Source: Paraburkholderia metrosideri
GTDB taxonomy: Bacteria; Pseudomonadota; Gammaproteobacteria; Burkholderiales; Burkholderiaceae
Direction: 5' to 3'
Assembly: GCF_904848625.1 (NCBI RefSeq)
Contig: NZ_CAJHCP010000006.1
Coordinates: 124,001 to 188,000, forward strand
DNA: 64,000 nt
Shown: positions 25,420 to 35,020 of the stretch, in pieces
Position numbering within the stretch: the first letter of the stretch is position 1
How the letters are laid out: the number at the start of each line of letters is the position of its first letter
Notes under the pieces: model-generated
The model's database searches: none
Told to the model about the DNA's origin: nothing
The model's input: only the letters and a program-made list of their open reading frames with translations
Made by a program: the position numbers and the translations under genes

Positions 25420-25716
25420 ATGACGAAGCTGATCATTACGCCCGAATTTGACACTTGGCTATCCCGCATTCGGGACCGCCAGGCGGCGACGGCGATCATC
25501 GGTCGGCTCAGCCGGGCACGGTTAGGCAACCTCGGACTTTGGCGTGCCGTAGGCGGCGGCATCTCGGAGATGAAGATCGATGTAGGCAAGGGCTACCGTG
25601 TCTATTTCACGCAGCGTGGCGACGTTCTGGTGATCATCTTATGCGGTGGCGACAAGTCCACGCAGTCCGCAGATATCAAGCGCGCCAAGGTCATCGCAAA
25701 AGATTTGGAGTTTTGA
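25420..25716 (+). CDS. RelE/HigB-like toxin of a type II toxin-antitoxin pair
   Basis: 98 residues from MTKLIITPEF. An ATG 18 bases earlier lies inside the promoter spacer and is disfavoured. The layout matches the short RelE/ParE superfamily group annotated as addiction-module killer proteins: RIRDRQAATAIIGRLSRARLGN, GISEMKIDVGKGYRVYFTQRG, VLVIILCGGDKSTQSADIKRAK. These usually cleave mRNA at the ribosome. The toxin gene comes first, one base before the antitoxin gene, the reverse of classic relBE. No ribosome site precedes the start. Confidence 0.82.
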   Translation: MTKLIITPEFDTWLSRIRDRQAATAIIGRLSRARLGNLGLWRAVGGGISEMKIDVGKGYRVYFTQRGDVLVIILCGGDKSTQSADIKRAKVIAKDLEF

Positions 25717-25717
25717 C

Positions 25718-26140
25718 ATGAAAGTCAGCGAGTTGATGGAGTTCGATGGGTCGAAGTACCTGAAAGATGAAAACGACTACCGGCTGTATCTCGCCCAAGC
25801 GTTTGAAGGCGGGGATCCGGTTGAGATTCAGGCAGCACTTGGTGACGTTGCCAAGGCACGTGGTATGACGGCACTCGCACGCGAGTCTGGTATCGCGCGT
25901 GAAGCGTTGTACCGCGCCCTCTCCAACAAAGGCAATGCCGAATTCGCAACGATCATGAAGGTGATCGTCGCGATGGGACTGCATCTCACGTTGGTAAAGC
26001 CCGAAGCAGCGCCAAAGGCGGCAGCAAAAGCCAAAACTGCGCCGAAAGCGGCGGTGGCAAAGAAAGCGCGGCCAGTCGCGAAGCGCGCAGGAAGCGCCTC
26101 AAGGGGGCGTACTCGTCCTGGCAGTGCGGCACACGCCTGA
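25718..26140 (+). CDS. HTH antitoxin with Lys/Ala-rich tail
   Basis: 140 residues. Residues about 30-95 form a Cro/CI-like helix-turn-helix of the addiction-module antidote group (ALGDVAKARGMTALARESGI, REALYRALSNKGNAEFATIM). It should neutralise the toxin and repress the promoter. From residue about 97 the chain is an Ala/Lys/Pro run (PKAAAKAKTAPKAAVAKKAR) ending in an Arg/Gly/Ser tail. This resembles histone H1-like DNA-binding tails and is not part of the usual antitoxin. Confidence 0.82.
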   Translation: MKVSELMEFDGSKYLKDENDYRLYLAQAFEGGDPVEIQAALGDVAKARGMTALARESGIAREALYRALSNKGNAEFATIMKVIVAMGLHLTLVKPEAAPKAAAKAKTAPKAAVAKKARPVAKRAGSASRGRTRPGSAAHA

Positions 26141-26435
26141 CGCCCAATCCGTTAGCAACTCATGAACCGAGGAACGGATCTCACGGGCCGGCGTTGCTAC
26201 AGATAGACCGCGCAGAATCTATATTCCTTACCCTTCTTCACAAACACCAAGGCCTCAAAGGCTAGTTCACATACGGCCATGGCCATCCTCAACTTACGGG
26301 CCATCTGTCGCCTGTGACTGCTCCTGCAATCGCTGGAGCAACGCCGTCAACTCATAGAAGTAGGCTGGCGCCCACGGTTACGCTTAGCCGTAAAATGCCG
26401 TCGGCTTTAAGTGGACCCACCGCGGTTGTCAATTG
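26141..26435. other. Gene-free stretch after the antitoxin
   Basis: No open frame with family resemblance or ribosome site was found on either strand, and no clear hairpin terminator. Confidence 0.5.
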
Positions 26436-27379
26436 TCAGAGCGCGTTTAAATGACTGTAGTTGACGCAATGAAATTTCAAAGGCTCGGCCCGAGTGATAC
26501 CGCAGTCTTCCGGCATTGGCGCATGTTTCAACTGGACTGAGCCAAGCATATCAAGGAAGCGATTTGCATCAACAAGTTCGATCGGCTTAATGCCTTCAGA
26601 ACTTTTTTGTGCTGCACGAATTGCACCCCTACGAAAGCGAGAAGACGATACAAATATACCGCTCGTGAAATTTCCCAATATCAACGCCCCCAGGAATGCC
26701 CTGATTTGCTCAACTTCAACTGATCTTCTTTGTCTTTTTACTTGGACACCTATCCTTCCCCCAGAACCATCATCTAACACCACGTCAACTCCTCCGTCGT
26801 TTGAATAAGCCGTTGCAGCCGCCTTGTAACCAAAATCGCTCAGACACTTGCGACGGTCAACTCAAAGAGTCGCGGATGGATAGACGTTCTGGCTTCGAAT
26901 TTGCGCATCAAATAACGCCGCACTTCTTGAAGAGGCAAGTTGATGTCATTGAGCGCCATGTCCTGCAAAACCGGCATCGAGGCCAAGGCCACCACCCAAT
27001 GCTGCCACTGCATCGCGGGTCGGACTGCTCGATCTTCGGCGATCCACCAACCGCAGCACGGGCAAATGTGCAGACACACTTTTCTCTCAACAATGTCACC
27101 GCGTAGCACTGCATGAGGATGCTCAGGGGGCGGACCAGGAAATTCTGGATCTCTTATGGCCTCTTCATGAATAGATGCAAAGTCCTCGAACGGTACGCTC
27201 CAATGGTCAAGGTCATAGTGATCGTCCATTGCTTGGCCGCAATAAACACAAAGGACCTCATCCTCGTCCTCGATGCGCCACCTCCACGTTGGAAGATCGC
27301 AACGTATCAGCGAGGGCGGAATACTTGATTGAACATGCTGTCTTGCCGTGCCCATAGAAATTTGCTCATAAGTGCACAC
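26436..27379 (-). pseudogene. Zinc-finger/Mrr-like restriction endonuclease gene with a frameshift
   Basis: Two overlapping frames make one protein. The first (27379-26840, or from ATG at 27355) has CVYCGQ and CPCCGWW zinc-binding pairs, then HPRLFELTVASV and a stop. The second continues as LSDFGYKAAATAYSNDGGVD, IGVQVKRQ and GIFVSSSRF. These match the core of Mrr-type nucleases (FE..V...L...GY, DGGVD, QVKR). Adding one C after GTC at about 26843 restores A-S-V-L-S-D-F. Intact, it would be about 300 residues. It could be a real mutation or a sequencing error. Mrr-like proteins cut foreign or modified DNA. Confidence 0.7.
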
Positions 27380-27435
27380 TCACGCAATCAGCTACTTGTC
27401 CGCGCCAAGCTAACAAGGTCTGTATAGATGTAGCG

Positions 27436-27451
27436 GGCGATCGCGATCGCC
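27436..27451. repeat. Perfect 16-base palindrome
   Basis: GGCGATCGCGATCGCC is fully self-complementary and includes two GCGATCGC-type cores. Possible protein-binding site; no gene start lies close by. Confidence 0.7.
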
Positions 27452-27802
27452 GCTCACCGCCCGTTGATTGCGATAACTAAGAAGAAAGGGGATAGCGCCT
27501 AGAAGGTAGGCGTGACATAACTCCATCACGGTCGGCAACGTTGGATTGAATTGTTTCTAGCTGGAAGTTGGAAGTGCACGCTTGGTGCACAACCTATCGA
27601 ATTCCCGTGGTTAGGACGATCATGCACCGTCACCAACCACGAGATCTCCAGGTGCCCAATATCCGGCCGCAAGATAGCGTCCCCGAACGAAATACCAAGT
27701 CGCACGAAAATCGTGTTGCCGGCGCAGTATCGAGCCCCCGCGGATAAGGGGGCGACACAACACCGGTTTAACCAACCTTTCGTTAGGCAAACCTCGGCGG
27801 GC

Positions 27803-27835
27803 TAATTCAAATGGCTAAACGCCGCATTTGAATTA
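27803..27835. repeat. Inverted repeat, 10-bp arms, 13-base loop
   Basis: TAATTCAAAT and ATTTGAATTA flank 13 bases, 74 bases past the guaA stop. AT-rich arms without a U tract make it a poor terminator; it could be a recombination scar or a protein site. Confidence 0.6.
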
Positions 27836-27908
27836 AGGCTTACAGATCGCGGCATATCGGGCAATATCCGTGCGACATGTAAGTAGCGGATTGGGAGACT
27901 CTACTTCC

Positions 27909-29492
27909 TCACTCCCACTCAATCGTCGCCGGCGGCTTACCCGAGATGTCATAAACAACCCGATTAATCCCGCGCACTTCATTGATGATCCGGTTCGACA
28001 CATGCCCCAGCAATTCATGCGGCAGGTGCGCCCAATGCGCGGTCATGAAGTCCAGCGTCTGCACAGCACGCAACGCGACGACGTACTCGTACGTCCGTCC
28101 ATCGCCCATCACGCCCACGCTCTTCACCGGCAGAAATACCGCAAACGCCTGGCTCGTCAAGTCGTACCACGACTTGCCCGTTTCCTTGTCGATGAACGTA
28201 CGCAGCGTCTCGATGAAAATCGCGTCGGCGCGGCGCAGCAGGTCCGCGAAATCGCGCTTCACTTCGCCGAGAATCCGCACGCCCAGACCCGGGCCCGGGA
28301 ACGGGTGGCGATATACCATCGACGGCGGCAAACCGAGCTTCACGCCGAGTTCGCGCACTTCGTCCTTGAACAGTTCGCGCAACGGCTCGAGCAGCTTCAG
28401 ATTCAGCGTTTCGGGCAGGCCGCCCACGTTGTGATGGCTCTTGATGGTCTGCGCGCCCTTCTTGCCCTTGCCCGCCGATTCGATCACGTCCGGGTAGATC
28501 GTGCCCTGAGCGAGCCACCTGGCGTCGGTCAGCTTGCCGGCTTCAGTCTGGAACACTTCAACGAATTCCGCGCCGATGATCTTGCGCTTCGCTTCCGGAT
28601 CGGTCACGCCGGCCAGCTTGCTCAGGAACGCTTCGCTTGCGTCGACGTGAATCACCTTCACGCCGAGGTTATCGGCGAACAGCGCCATCACCTGCTCGGC
28701 TTCGTTCAGGCGCAACAGGCCGTGGTCGACGAACACGCAGGTCAACTGGTCGCCAATCGCGCGATGCAGCAGCGCGGCCGCCACCGACGAATCCACGCCG
28801 CCCGACAGCCCGAGAATCACATGCTCGTTACCCACCTGCTCGCGAATCTTCGCGACGGCTTCGTCGATATAGTTGCCCATTTCCCAGTCGGGCTGCGCGC
28901 CGCAAATCTTCAGCACGAAGCGTTCGAGCATCGCACGGCCCTGCACGGTGTGCGTGACTTCCGGGTGCCATTGCAGACCGTAGAAATGGCGCTTTTCGTC
29001 GGCCATCGCCGCGATCGGGCACGATTCCGTCGATGCCATCAGCGCAAAGCCCGGCGGCATTTCCAGCACCTTGTCGCCGTGGCTCATCCACACTTTCAAC
29101 ATGCCGTGACCTTCCGGCGTGGTGAAGTCGCTAATGCCGTCGAGCAGGCTCGTATGATTGCGCGCGCGCACTTCGGCATAACCGAATTCGCGCAGATGGC
29201 CGTTGTCGACCTTGCCGCCGAGCTGCTCGGCCATCGCCTGCATGCCGTAGCAGATGCCGAGGACGGGCACGCCGAGTTCGAACACCGCTTGCGGCACGCG
29301 CGGCGTGTCCGTTTCGGTGACGGAGCTCGGGCCGCCGGAGAGGATCACGCCCTTCGGCGCGAAATCGCGAATGAACGACGCATCGACGTCGTACGGATGG
29401 ATTTCCGAATACACGTTGGCTTCGCGGACGCGACGTGCAATCAGTTGGGTGACTTGCGAACCGAAGTCGAGGATCAGGATCTTGTCATGCAT
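27909..29492 (-). CDS. guaA: GMP synthase (glutamine-hydrolysing)
   Basis: 527 residues from [13 protein letters not shown]. Glutaminase half: nucleophile Cys in [10 protein letters not shown], and [11 protein letters not shown] pyrophosphatase loop [15 protein letters not shown]-terminus ends KPPATIEWE, as in most GuaA. It converts XMP to GMP in the cytosol. It follows guaB and a small membrane-protein gene on the same strand, 206 bases after the latter. No clear Shine-Dalgarno is seen. Confidence 0.97.
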   Translation of the reverse strand: MHDKILILDFGSQVTQLIARRVREANVYSEIHPYDVDASFIRDFAPKGVILSGGPSSVTETDTPRVPQAVFELGVPVLGICYGMQAMAEQLGGKVDNGHLREFGYAEVRARNHTSLLDGISDFTTPEGHGMLKVWMSHGDKVLEMPPGFALMASTESCPIAAMADEKRHFYGLQWHPEVTHTVQGRAMLERFVLKICGAQPDWEMGNYIDEAVAKIREQVGNEHVILGLSGGVDSSVAAALLHRAIGDQLTCVFVDHGLLRLNEAEQVMALFADNLGVKVIHVDASEAFLSKLAGVTDPEAKRKIIGAEFVEVFQTEAGKLTDARWLAQGTIYPDVIESAGKGKKGAQTIKSHHNVGGLPETLNLKLLEPLRELFKDEVRELGVKLGLPPSMVYRHPFPGPGLGVRILGEVKRDFADLLRRADAIFIETLRTFIDKETGKSWYDLTSQAFAVFLPVKSVGVMGDGRTYEYVVALRAVQTLDFMTAHWAHLPHELLGHVSNRIINEVRGINRVVYDISGKPPATIEWE

Positions 29493-29698
29493 GGCAGCGG
29501 ACGGAGTCAATAGTGAGCGGATACGGAATACCGCGCACCGAAGCGCGCGGCGTTGAATTCAAAACAGTCCACGTGGGGACAATCAGGCATGAAACGTCAC
29601 GATGAAGCCTGCTGATGCGTTCGGCGCCGCAGCCACCTGCCTGCGGCATGCACGAACGGAATCCGGTAGCTTCGGCGGACGGCCTGGCGCGTAACGCG

Positions 29699-30457
29699 TC
29701 AGCCATGAAGCGGAGGCCGGGGTGCGCCAGATGCGTCGGCGGTCGCGTTGCGGGTTTCGTCGCGAGAGGCTGCTGCTGCGCGCGCAGCACGTTCCGACTC
29801 GGTAAGGCTGGCTTCATCGACCACCGGATGAAGCGGTGAGGCTGAAACTGGACTGATGGGCCGCGTCACGGGAATGACCGGCTCGACCACTGGCTCCGCG
29901 TGATACACGGGGAACCCGGCGGTGACACGAGCCGGCTCACGAGCAGCTTCACGCTCCAGCTCGCGCCGCCTCGCGGCATCTTTTTCAGCCTGAATCCCAG
30001 CTTCTTTCGCAGCGCGCTTTTCAGCACGAGTGGAAGAGCCTTTGACCACAATGCCCTTCTCGCGCCGTCGCACCGCGCCCGACAGCCGCACGCCGCCAAG
30101 ACCGATGACCACCAGCACCACACCGGCCAGCACCGCGGCCACCTGCCCAAAACCAGTCAGCGACGGGGTCCGCAGACCGAGCAGCCAAACCAGCATCAGC
30201 ACACCGGTCAGCCAGTTCACATGGCCCACAACCTTCGCGACCGTGGACGTCAGCGCTCCATCGAACGACGCGTGCAATGCCAGCCACGCGAGTCCGATCA
30301 GCGCCACGCCAAACCCCTGGCCGACCAGAGCCGGCTCGGTTTGCACCAACTGCAGCGCGTTGTACAGCGAAGTCCAGGGCGTCAGCAGAAACAGCAGACC
30401 GAACGCAAGCAACAACAAGGCATCGACGATAAGTACAAAACGCAGCAGTGGCTTCAT
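29699..30457 (-). CDS. Four-helix membrane protein between guaB and guaA
   Basis: 252 residues. Residues 1-130 hold four hydrophobic segments (FVLIVDALLLLAFGLLFLL; GFGVALIGLAWLALHA; WLTGVLMLVWLLGL; VAAVLAGVVLVVIGL). Then comes a cytosolic charged region (REKGIVVKGSSTRAEKRAAK, repeated Arg/Glu/Ala) and a Pro/Val-rich end. No enzyme motif. It starts 6 bases after the guaB stop, so it is co-transcribed with guaB. The role is unknown. Confidence 0.75.
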   Translation of the reverse strand: MKPLLRFVLIVDALLLLAFGLLFLLTPWTSLYNALQLVQTEPALVGQGFGVALIGLAWLALHASFDGALTSTVAKVVGHVNWLTGVLMLVWLLGLRTPSLTGFGQVAAVLAGVVLVVIGLGGVRLSGAVRRREKGIVVKGSSTRAEKRAAKEAGIQAEKDAARRRELEREAAREPARVTAGFPVYHAEPVVEPVIPVTRPISPVSASPLHPVVDEASLTESERAARAAAASRDETRNATADASGAPRPPLHG

Positions 30458-30463
30458 TGGCGT

Positions 30464-31924
30464 TTAGTCCACGTGGTAGTTGGGGGCTTCCTTCGTGATT
30501 TGCACATCATGCACATGCGACTCGCGCAGGCCCGCGCCGGTGATCTGGACGAACTCGGCCTTGTCGTTCATTTCGGTGATGGTACGGCAGCCGCAGTAAC
30601 CCATGCTCGCGCGCACGCCGCCGATCAACTGGAACAGGATCGCGTTGACCGAACCCTTGTAGGCGACACGGCCTTCGATACCTTCCGGCACCAGCTTGTC
30701 GATGTTCGCGGAGTTGTCCTGGAAGTAGCGGTCTGCTGCGCCGTCCTTCATCGCGCCGACCGAACCCATGCCACGGTACGACTTGTACTGACGGCCCTGA
30801 TACAGGAACACGTCGCCCGGCGCTTCTTCGGTGCCGGCGAACATGCTGCCCATCATCACGGCGTTCGCGCCGGCTGCCAGCGCCTTGCTGACGTCGCCCG
30901 AGAAACGCACGCCGCCGTCGGCGATGACCGGCACGCCTGTGCCCTTCAGCGCTTCAGAAACGTTGGAGATCGCGGTAACTTGCGGAACGCCGACCCCTGC
31001 GACGATACGTGTCGTGCAGATCGAGCCCGGGCCGATACCGACCTTCACGCCATCTGCACCGTATTCGACGAGCGCCTTGGCGGCCGCCGCGGTAGCGATA
31101 TTGCCGCCGATCACTTCGACGTGCGGGAAGCGCTGCTTGACCCACTTGACGCGCTCGAGCACGCCCTTGCTGTGACCGTGGGCAGTATCGACGACGATCA
31201 CGTCGACGCCTGCCTGCACCAGCAGTTCGACGCGCTCTTCATTGTCTTCGCCGACACCGACCGCCGCGCCTGCACGCAGCTTGCCGTGTTCGTCTTTACA
31301 CGCGTCCGGGTGTTCGGTTTGCTTGGTGATGTCCTTGACGGTCATCAGGCCGCGCAGTTCGAACGAGTCGTTGATCACCAGCACGCGCTCAAGGCGGTGG
31401 CTGTGCATCAGCGCTTTCGCTTCGGCGAGCGGCGTGCCTTCCTTGACCGTGACGAGGCGTTCGCGCGGCGTCATGATGCTGCGCACCGGTTCGTCCAGAC
31501 GCTCTTCGAAACGCAGATCGCGATTCGTGACGATACCGATCAGTTGCGCGCCTTCGACAACCGGGAAACCCGAAATGCCATGCTGCTGCGACAGCGCGAT
31601 GACGTCGCGCACCTTCATTTGCGGCGGAACCGTGATCGGATCACGCACGACGCCTGACTCGAAACGCTTGACCTTCGCGACTTCACGCGCCTGTTCGGCC
31701 GGCGTGAGGTTTTTGTGGATGATGCCCACGCCACCCATTTGCGCCATTGCAATTGCAAGGCGTGCTTCGGTGACGGTGTCCATGGCGGCGGACACGAGCG
31801 GCATATTCAGGGAGATGTTGCGGGTCAGCCGGGTCTTGAGGCTGGTGTCGCGCGGCAAAACATCGGAGAAAGCCGGGACGAGGAGCACGTCATCGAACGT
31901 GAGTGCTGTTTGGATCAGACGCAT
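30464..31924 (-). CDS. guaB: IMP dehydrogenase
   Basis: 486 residues. N-terminal half of the TIM barrel ([18 protein letters not shown]), two CBS domains at about residues 95-205, and the catalytic Cys loop GPGSICTTR near residue 303. It oxidises IMP to XMP with NAD+, the committed step of GMP synthesis; guaA downstream does the next step. Confidence 0.97.
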   Translation of the reverse strand: MRLIQTALTFDDVLLVPAFSDVLPRDTSLKTRLTRNISLNMPLVSAAMDTVTEARLAIAMAQMGGVGIIHKNLTPAEQAREVAKVKRFESGVVRDPITVPPQMKVRDVIALSQQHGISGFPVVEGAQLIGIVTNRDLRFEERLDEPVRSIMTPRERLVTVKEGTPLAEAKALMHSHRLERVLVINDSFELRGLMTVKDITKQTEHPDACKDEHGKLRAGAAVGVGEDNEERVELLVQAGVDVIVVDTAHGHSKGVLERVKWVKQRFPHVEVIGGNIATAAAAKALVEYGADGVKVGIGPGSICTTRIVAGVGVPQVTAISNVSEALKGTGVPVIADGGVRFSGDVSKALAAGANAVMMGSMFAGTEEAPGDVFLYQGRQYKSYRGMGSVGAMKDGAADRYFQDNSANIDKLVPEGIEGRVAYKGSVNAILFQLIGGVRASMGYCGCRTITEMNDKAEFVQITGAGLRESHVHDVQITKEAPNYHVD

Positions 31925-31950
31925 GGCAAATCCTATAGGCGCAAAAGCGA

Positions 31951-31979
31951 ATTATACGCGATACCTCCCCGGTTTTCAC
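31951..31979 (-). promoter_or_regulatory. guaB promoter
   Basis: On the minus strand, GTGAAA and a perfect TATAAT are spaced by 17 bases, 27 bases before the guaB ATG. The -35 box is weak (4 of 6), which leaves room for regulation. Confidence 0.6.
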
Positions 31980-32349
31980 TGCACTAACAGCAGCTTAGCG
32001 AATTTCGGGCGATTTTTTTCGCGACTTTGGGCGCTTCGATTTCGCTTATCGGTTCGGCTCGGGTTCGATCGGGTTTCGTTTGCGCGTTCGGGCGCAACGG
32101 TGGGTCGAGCGCTGTGATCGGCGGCCATTTACCTGCGCTCGTGCGAAAGGCTGGCGTGTGATACGCGGCGTCGCCTAAGGGCCGAGGGCGCCTGTCGTTG
32201 GTGCCGAATGCCGCCTGGCCGGGAAAAACACCGGACAAAAACCGCTCGCAATCCACATGACTTCCACCCGAATGCAGAATCGAACAAGACGCCGGGGCCG
32301 TCAAACCGCTATCCTGCCGACCATTCCAGTTTTCTTGCAGGGGCAGTCG
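31980..32349. other. Gene-free stretch between guaB and the EamA gene
   Basis: Divergent promoter region. Open frames here are shadows extending from the EamA gene. A direct repeat of TTCGGGCG/TCGGTTCGGG character is present near 32000-32100 but no defined element. Confidence 0.45.
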
Positions 32350-33327
32350 ATGCAGCGCGGTGTGGCATATGGAGTAATGGCCGGGGCCTTGTGGGGCATG
32401 GTTTTTCTGGTGCCGCGCGTGCTGCCCGATTTTTCGCCGCTGCTGCTGAGCGCAGGCCGCTACTCGATGTACGGGATCGTCTCGCTGGCCGCCGCGCTGC
32501 CTATGGCGCGCTCGCTCATCAAGCGCCTGACCCGCGAGGATCTCGGCGCATTGGTGAAGCTGGCGCTGGCCGGCAATCTCATCTATTACCTTTTGCTGAC
32601 GGCGGCCGTTCATCTGATCGGCATTGCCCCGGCATCGCTGATCGTCGGCGTGCTGCCGGTCACGGTGACGCTGCTGGGCCGGCGCGATCACGGCGCGGTG
32701 CCGCTTGCCCGTCTCGCGTGGCCGCTGACGGTGGTGATGGCGGGCATTGTCTGCATCAATATCGACGTGTTCACGGTAGCGGACAGCACGCCAGTCAGCG
32801 TCGCCACCAAGCTGTTGGGCATCGCGTGTGCAGTCGGCGCATTGGGCTGCTGGACGTGGTTTGCAGTCGAGAACGCCCGCTATCTGCAGCGTCAGACGCA
32901 TTTCAGCGGCAATGAATGGTCCGTGCTGTGGGGTGTCGTGACGGGCGCGCTGGGCGCGGCGCTGTGGCTGGTGATCGCGGCGTTGCCGTCAGGCGGTCCG
33001 CAAGGCGAACTGGCGGACGCACGCTGGCAAACCTTCTGGATGCTGAATCTCGGCCTCGCGATTGGCGCATCGTGGCTCGGCAACGGCCTGTGGAACGCCG
33101 CGTCGAAACGGCTGCCGTTGACGCTTTCCGGCCAGATGATCGTATTCGAGACGCTTTTCGCGCTGCTTTATGCGTTCATTTACGACCAGCGCCTGCCGCG
33201 GCCGCTCGAGTTGGCGGCGATTCTGCTGCTGGTGGCCGGAGTGTGCTGGTCAGTCCGCCAGCATGCGGACGACGATTCGTCGGGAGTGACACGGATCAAG
33301 GAGAAGGCACAAATTTCGGTGCCCTGA
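32350..33327 (+). CDS. EamA/DMT-family transporter
   Basis: 325 residues from MQRGVAYGVMAGALWGMVFL, with GCAGGGG upstream. About ten hydrophobic segments in two EamA repeats; GALWG near the start and LSGQMIVFETLFALLYAFIYD near the end fit drug/metabolite exporters. Substrate unknown. Monocistronic, transcribed towards rnfH. Confidence 0.85.
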   Translation: MQRGVAYGVMAGALWGMVFLVPRVLPDFSPLLLSAGRYSMYGIVSLAAALPMARSLIKRLTREDLGALVKLALAGNLIYYLLLTAAVHLIGIAPASLIVGVLPVTVTLLGRRDHGAVPLARLAWPLTVVMAGIVCINIDVFTVADSTPVSVATKLLGIACAVGALGCWTWFAVENARYLQRQTHFSGNEWSVLWGVVTGALGAALWLVIAALPSGGPQGELADARWQTFWMLNLGLAIGASWLGNGLWNAASKRLPLTLSGQMIVFETLFALLYAFIYDQRLPRPLELAAILLLVAGVCWSVRQHADDDSSGVTRIKEKAQISVP

Positions 33328-33453
33328 AGCGGACTTCAGGCGGACTTCAGAGAGCCCAGGCGGACAACGAACCGGCCGCAACGACTTGCAACGGTTCGTG
33401 CAAGCCAGCAATTCTTGTGGAACCCCCGCTTCACAAGTTCGCGCCCACTGCGC

Positions 33454-33786
33454 CTATCGCGTATCCCGGTTCTGCCAGCGACGTCCTTCGATCGACCCCG
33501 CCTTGCGCGTCTTCTCCACTCGACGTTGACGCGACAGCTTGGGATCCACCAGCAGAGGCCGATAAATTTCGACGCGATCATGATCGGCCAGCACCGCGTC
33601 AAGCGGCTTGAGCTTGCCAAACACACCGACCTTCTGCGTATTCAGATCGATGGCCGGATAGCGCTGCAGGATGCCGCTCGCGTCGAGCGCCTGCTGCAGC
33701 GTCGCGCCATCAGGCAAATCCACCGCGATCAGCGTTTGCCCATCGGCTGCTGCGTAGCAGACTTCAATCGACAGACGCGCGCTCAT
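33454..33786 (-). CDS. rnfH: RnfH-family ubiquitin-like protein
   Basis: 110 residues. The beta-grasp pattern SIEVCYAAADGQTLIAVDLP, GVFGKLKPLDAVLADHDRVE and IYRPLLVDPK is diagnostic of UPF0125/RnfH. The C-terminal 20 residues are basic. Its start overlaps the ratA stop by 4 bases; the smpB-ratA-rnfH cluster is widely conserved. The molecular role is not settled. Confidence 0.9.
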   Translation of the reverse strand: MSARLSIEVCYAAADGQTLIAVDLPDGATLQQALDASGILQRYPAIDLNTQKVGVFGKLKPLDAVLADHDRVEIYRPLLVDPKLSRQRRVEKTRKAGSIEGRRWQNRDTR

Positions 33787-34220
33787 GCCTTACCGTAGCG
33801 CTGATCGGCGCGCTTCACGAATGATTCGACGAAAGTATTGGCGATGTGGTTGAACACCGGCCCAATGATTTTCTCGAGAATGATGTTGGTGAATTCGTAG
33901 TGCAACGCAAATTCGATCTTGCACGCATCCGCGCGCAATGGCGTAAAACGCCAGAAGCCGGTGAATTTGCGAAACGGTCCATCGGCGAATTCCATGTCGA
34001 TGCGCGTGGGCCGCTCCATGCTGTTACGCGTGGCGAAATGCTGCTTGATGCCCTTGAAGTTGATATCGATCTTCGCCTCCATGCCGCTTTCATCCTGGCG
34101 GCGGATTTCGACTCCGCCACACCAGGGCAGGAAATTGGGGTAGTCGGCGACGTCGGTGACGAGGTCGAACATCTGTTCCGCCGAATGGCGGATCAACACG
34201 GTTTTCTGGACATCTGCCAT
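33783..34220 (-). CDS. ratA: RatA/COQ10-like START-domain protein
   Basis: 145 residues from MADVQKTVLIRHSAEQMFDL; the ATG at this point is preferred over an in-frame start 7 codons upstream. The polyketide-cyclase/START fold is shown by VTDVADYPNFLPWCGGVEI and the C-terminal helix HIANTFVESFVKRAD. Relatives bind ubiquinone (COQ10) or, in E. coli, affect ribosome association (RatA). Divergent from smpB. Confidence 0.88.
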   Translation of the reverse strand: MADVQKTVLIRHSAEQMFDLVTDVADYPNFLPWCGGVEIRRQDESGMEAKIDINFKGIKQHFATRNSMERPTRIDMEFADGPFRKFTGFWRFTPLRADACKIEFALHYEFTNIILEKIIGPVFNHIANTFVESFVKRADQRYGKA

Positions 34221-34332
34221 AAATTGAACAGCGCGTGGCACGGGTGGACAAGCGGGTTAAAAAGCGCCGCGGGCTTTCCTTGCCCCGCTTTGCTAAAATC
34301 GTGATTTTAAACGAGTTGGGCACTTTCCATTC

Positions 34333-34779
34333 ATGAGCATCATCGACAACAGAAAAGCCTTCTACGACTACTCGGTCGAAGAACGCTATGAAGCAGGGCT
34401 CGTGCTCGAAGGATGGGAGGTCAAGGCGCTGCGCGCCGGGCGCGGCCAGATCAAGGAAGGTTACGTTGTGATCAAAAACAACGAACTGTTCCTGATCGGC
34501 ACGCACATCAGCCCGCTGCCCGAAGCCTCGACCCACATCAATCCCGACCCGGTCCGCACGCGCAAGCTGCTGCTGCATGCCGAACAGATCAGCAAACTGA
34601 TCGGCAAGGTCGAGCAGCGCGGTTACACGCTTGTTCCGCTGAATTTCCATTACAAGGGCGGCCGTGTCAAATGCGAAATCGGTCTGGCCAAGGGTAAGAA
34701 ACTGCACGACAAGCGCGAGAGCGAGAAGAAGCGGGATTGGGAGCGGGAGAAGGCGCAGTTGATGCGCTCACGGGGTTGA
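34333..34779 (+). CDS. smpB: SsrA-binding protein SmpB
   Basis: 148 residues. OB-fold core [42 protein letters not shown], and the basic tail [19 protein letters not shown] that inserts in the mRNA channel. It delivers tmRNA to stalled ribosomes. The ssrA gene itself is not in this window. Confidence 0.96.
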   Translation: MSIIDNRKAFYDYSVEERYEAGLVLEGWEVKALRAGRGQIKEGYVVIKNNELFLIGTHISPLPEASTHINPDPVRTRKLLLHAEQISKLIGKVEQRGYTLVPLNFHYKGGRVKCEIGLAKGKKLHDKRESEKKRDWEREKAQLMRSRG

Positions 34780-34963
34780 CCGGAAGCATCTGGTTGGGTG
34801 ACCCTGGTCGCAGCCGGAAGATTGGGGCTATCTGGCGTTGATCCGTTCGCACGCTGATTGCCGGTCGATGCGCCGAGCGCCCCCACACCGCGCGTTATGC
34901 GCCTGACAGGCCGCCACACCGCTCCGAGCTAGCAGCAACGCGTTCGTGACAGCCGCTCCATAC

Positions 34964-34998
34964 AAAATGGCCCGCAATTCGTCTGCGGGCCATTTTTT
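34964..34998. terminator. Bidirectional rho-independent terminator
   Basis: A 13-bp perfect stem (AAAATGGCCCGCA / TGCGGGCCATTTT) with a 7-base loop. T runs on the right (TTTTTTT) and A on the left let it serve both smpB and the converging SPFH gene. Confidence 0.92.
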
Positions 34999-35020
34999 TG
35001 CAACCGGCAAACACGCACGC

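Larger units (their letters stand above)
27380..27908. other. Gene-free stretch downstream of guaA
   Basis: 529 bases, less GC-rich than the surroundings, without a credible gene. It holds a 16-base perfect palindrome and a 10-bp inverted repeat, listed separately. No integrase gene or duplicated guaA end is present. Confidence 0.5.

Noticed and set aside
27770..27835. Integron attC-like core (GTTAGGC preceded by TTTAACC)
   Set aside because: No matching GCCTAAC partner at the right distance, no integrase and no cassette array; the nearby inverted repeat does not fit attC spacing.
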